From CAZPEV01 sp964585635 (GTDB taxonomy: Bacteria; Zixibacteria; MSB-5A5; GN15; JAAZOE01), in the NCBI GenBank assembly GCA_964585635.1, contig CAZPEV010000061.1, positions 1-16,489 of the forward strand: a stretch of 16,489 nucleotides of DNA, read 5' to 3'. The notes under the pieces were generated by a model that saw only the letters and a program-made list of their open reading frames with translations, was not told where the DNA came from and searched no databases. Positions 15,363-16,489 of the stretch are shown piece by piece (the first letter of the stretch is position 1; the number at the start of each line of letters is the position of its first letter). A program made the translations under genes and the position numbers.

Positions 15363-16489
15363 CTATTTGAGGATATATCCGGCCACGACCAGGGAGAGGA
15401 TGGCAATAATCGCCAGCCCCACCGCCGCCGCAATCCAGCGCCGGGATGGCTGCCTCTGTTGATCATCCGGTCCTTCGACACGGGGTGCCGGGGCATCCAG
15501 CGACCTGACAAAGTCAAAGTATTCGGCCAACATGCATTCCAGCGATTGATACCGGTCGGCCGCGTGGAACGCCAGCATCCGTTTCATAATGCCGATGACC
15601 GTCTGCGGGACTCGCCGGTCCAACTCCTTCAGGTTGAGATTGCCGTCGTGATCATACTCCGGCCGTTGCCCGGCAATGAGCAGGTGCATGATGACCCCCA
15701 GCGCGTAGATGTCTCCCTGGCGCGAGGGCTTGTTCTCGGGAGGGGCAAACCAGTCTTTCCGTCCGTTGTAATGCTGCGGCAGGCCGAAGTCGGTCACCTT
15801 TACCTGATCATCCTTGTCAAACAGAATATTGGACGGCCGCAAATCCCCATGAATGATCATATTCTTGTGGGCGAAATGGAGCGCCTCGGCAACCGGCGCG
15901 ACGATCGCCATGGCTTCCTGCCAGGTATGGGTCTTACCCAGGCGGTCGACCAGCGATCCCCCCGGCGCATATTCCGTGACGACGACGGTGGTCATGGCCG
16001 TCCCGCCGGCGCCGAGAATGGTCATGATATGCGGCTGACGCAGGACCGACAGCAGACGGGCCTCCTTCAATCCGGCGCGGCTGCGCTTGTTCTTCTTGAT
16101 GACGTAGAGCCGTTTGGTCTCGTTGTTTTCGACCAGATAGGTGGCGCCGAAGCGATCGTCCTTGATCGTATCCAGAAAACGGCACTTGCCGATAAAAGAT
16201 TCCACGCGGGCGATGCCGATTTCGGTCGAGTCGGAAAGGACGGCCTGGCCCTCAACGACGGCGGCCAGGGCGTCATGCAGAGCGCCGGCAGAGGCAAAGC
16301 GATCGGCGGGATTTTCGGCCAGACACTTAAGAATGATATCGTCGAGAGCCTTGGGCAGGTGCCGATCAAACTCAGACGGGAGTTGGAAACGCCCGTCCGG
16401 TTTTCGACCGCAGCAAACCTCGTACAGGATTACCCCCAGAGCATAGATATCGGCGGCCGGGGTGACCGTTGCCGACGAGAATTTCTGTT
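15363..16489 (-). CDS. Tandem-domain serine/threonine protein kinase with C-terminal membrane anchor, N-terminus beyond the window
   Basis: The frame is open from the window edge to the TAG at 15363 (374 codons visible). The first part is the end of one Hanks-type kinase domain: ADIYALGVILYEVCCGRKP, then LPKALDDIILKCLAENPADR (about 16489-16250). After a short linker a second kinase domain begins near 16205, at ESFIGKCRFLDTIKDDRFGA. It has the ATP-binding lysine in YVIKK, the helix C glutamate in KEARLL, the catalytic loop HGDLRPSN (Arg where most kinases have Lys), DFG, and FAPPE followed by GDIYALGVIMHLLIAGQRP. Its glycine loop is degenerate, with only RFGATYLV. A Pro-rich linker and one membrane helix (about 20 residues) end the protein at ILK. 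The GTG at 16205 is internal, not a start. Substrates and signal are unknown. Confidence 0.88.
   Translation of the reverse strand, partial: QKFSSATVTPAADIYALGVILYEVCCGRKPDGRFQLPSEFDRHLPKALDDIILKCLAENPADRFASAGALHDALAAVVEGQAVLSDSTEIGIARVESFIGKCRFLDTIKDDRFGATYLVENNETKRLYVIKKNKRSRAGLKEARLLSVLRQPHIMTILGAGGTAMTTVVVTEYAPGGSLVDRLGKTHTWQEAMAIVAPVAEALHFAHKNMIIHGDLRPSNILFDKDDQVKVTDFGLPQHYNGRKDWFAPPENKPSRQGDIYALGVIMHLLIAGQRPEYDHDGNLNLKELDRRVPQTVIGIMKRMLAFHAADRYQSLECMLAEYFDFVRSLDAPAPRVEGPDDQQRQPSRRWIAAAVGLAIIAILSLVVAGYILK

Overview
The window reads as chromosomal DNA of a GC-rich, Gram-negative bacterium. A periplasmic adaptor plus RND inner-membrane pump needs an outer membrane. A LivJ/H/M/G/F importer, a B12-type radical SAM enzyme, a eukaryotic-like Ser/Thr kinase and a tRNA-Glu with encoded CCA all fit a free-living environmental bacterium. 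An uncultured FCB-type or deltaproteobacterial lineage would fit, but nothing in the sequence fixes the phylum.

Layout. 1-4227 (+) is a tightly packed branched-chain amino acid type ABC importer operon: the end of the binding protein gene, two permeases and two ATPases, with stop/start overlaps between livM-livG and livG-livF. 4392-6340 (-) is a converging two-gene unit: a 78-aa helical protein with a strong ribosome binding site and a recognisable promoter, then a B12-binding radical SAM enzyme. 6426-6904 has no intact gene but holds a protein-like, stop-interrupted remnant on the minus strand. 6905-7684 (+) is an exported dienelactone hydrolase family protein, followed by a strong hairpin. 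7685-8083 has no convincing gene. 8084-12657 (+) is a possible small gene coupled to an RND efflux adaptor/pump pair; no TolC-type outer-membrane channel is present. 12681-13055 is intergenic. 13120-14934 (+) is a DUF4153 membrane protein. 15195-15272 (-) is tRNA-Glu(UUC) with its own promoter. 15363-16489 (-) is the C-terminal part of a membrane-anchored protein with two kinase domains in tandem; its N-terminus lies beyond the window.

The most notable structural signal is a 24-nt copy of the 3' end of the tRNA-Glu gene (22 of 24 identical, same orientation) at 7722-7745, about 7.5 kb on the 3' side of the intact tRNA. This is the arrangement left when an element integrates into a tRNA 3' end. 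It would make the segment carrying the efflux pair and the DUF4153 gene a candidate genomic island whose integrase has been lost. A weaker tRNA T-arm-like sequence next to a tandem GAGACAAA repeat sits between the efflux pair and the DUF4153 gene, possibly a second junction. Other points worth a look are the tandem kinase architecture and the small protein paired with the radical SAM enzyme.
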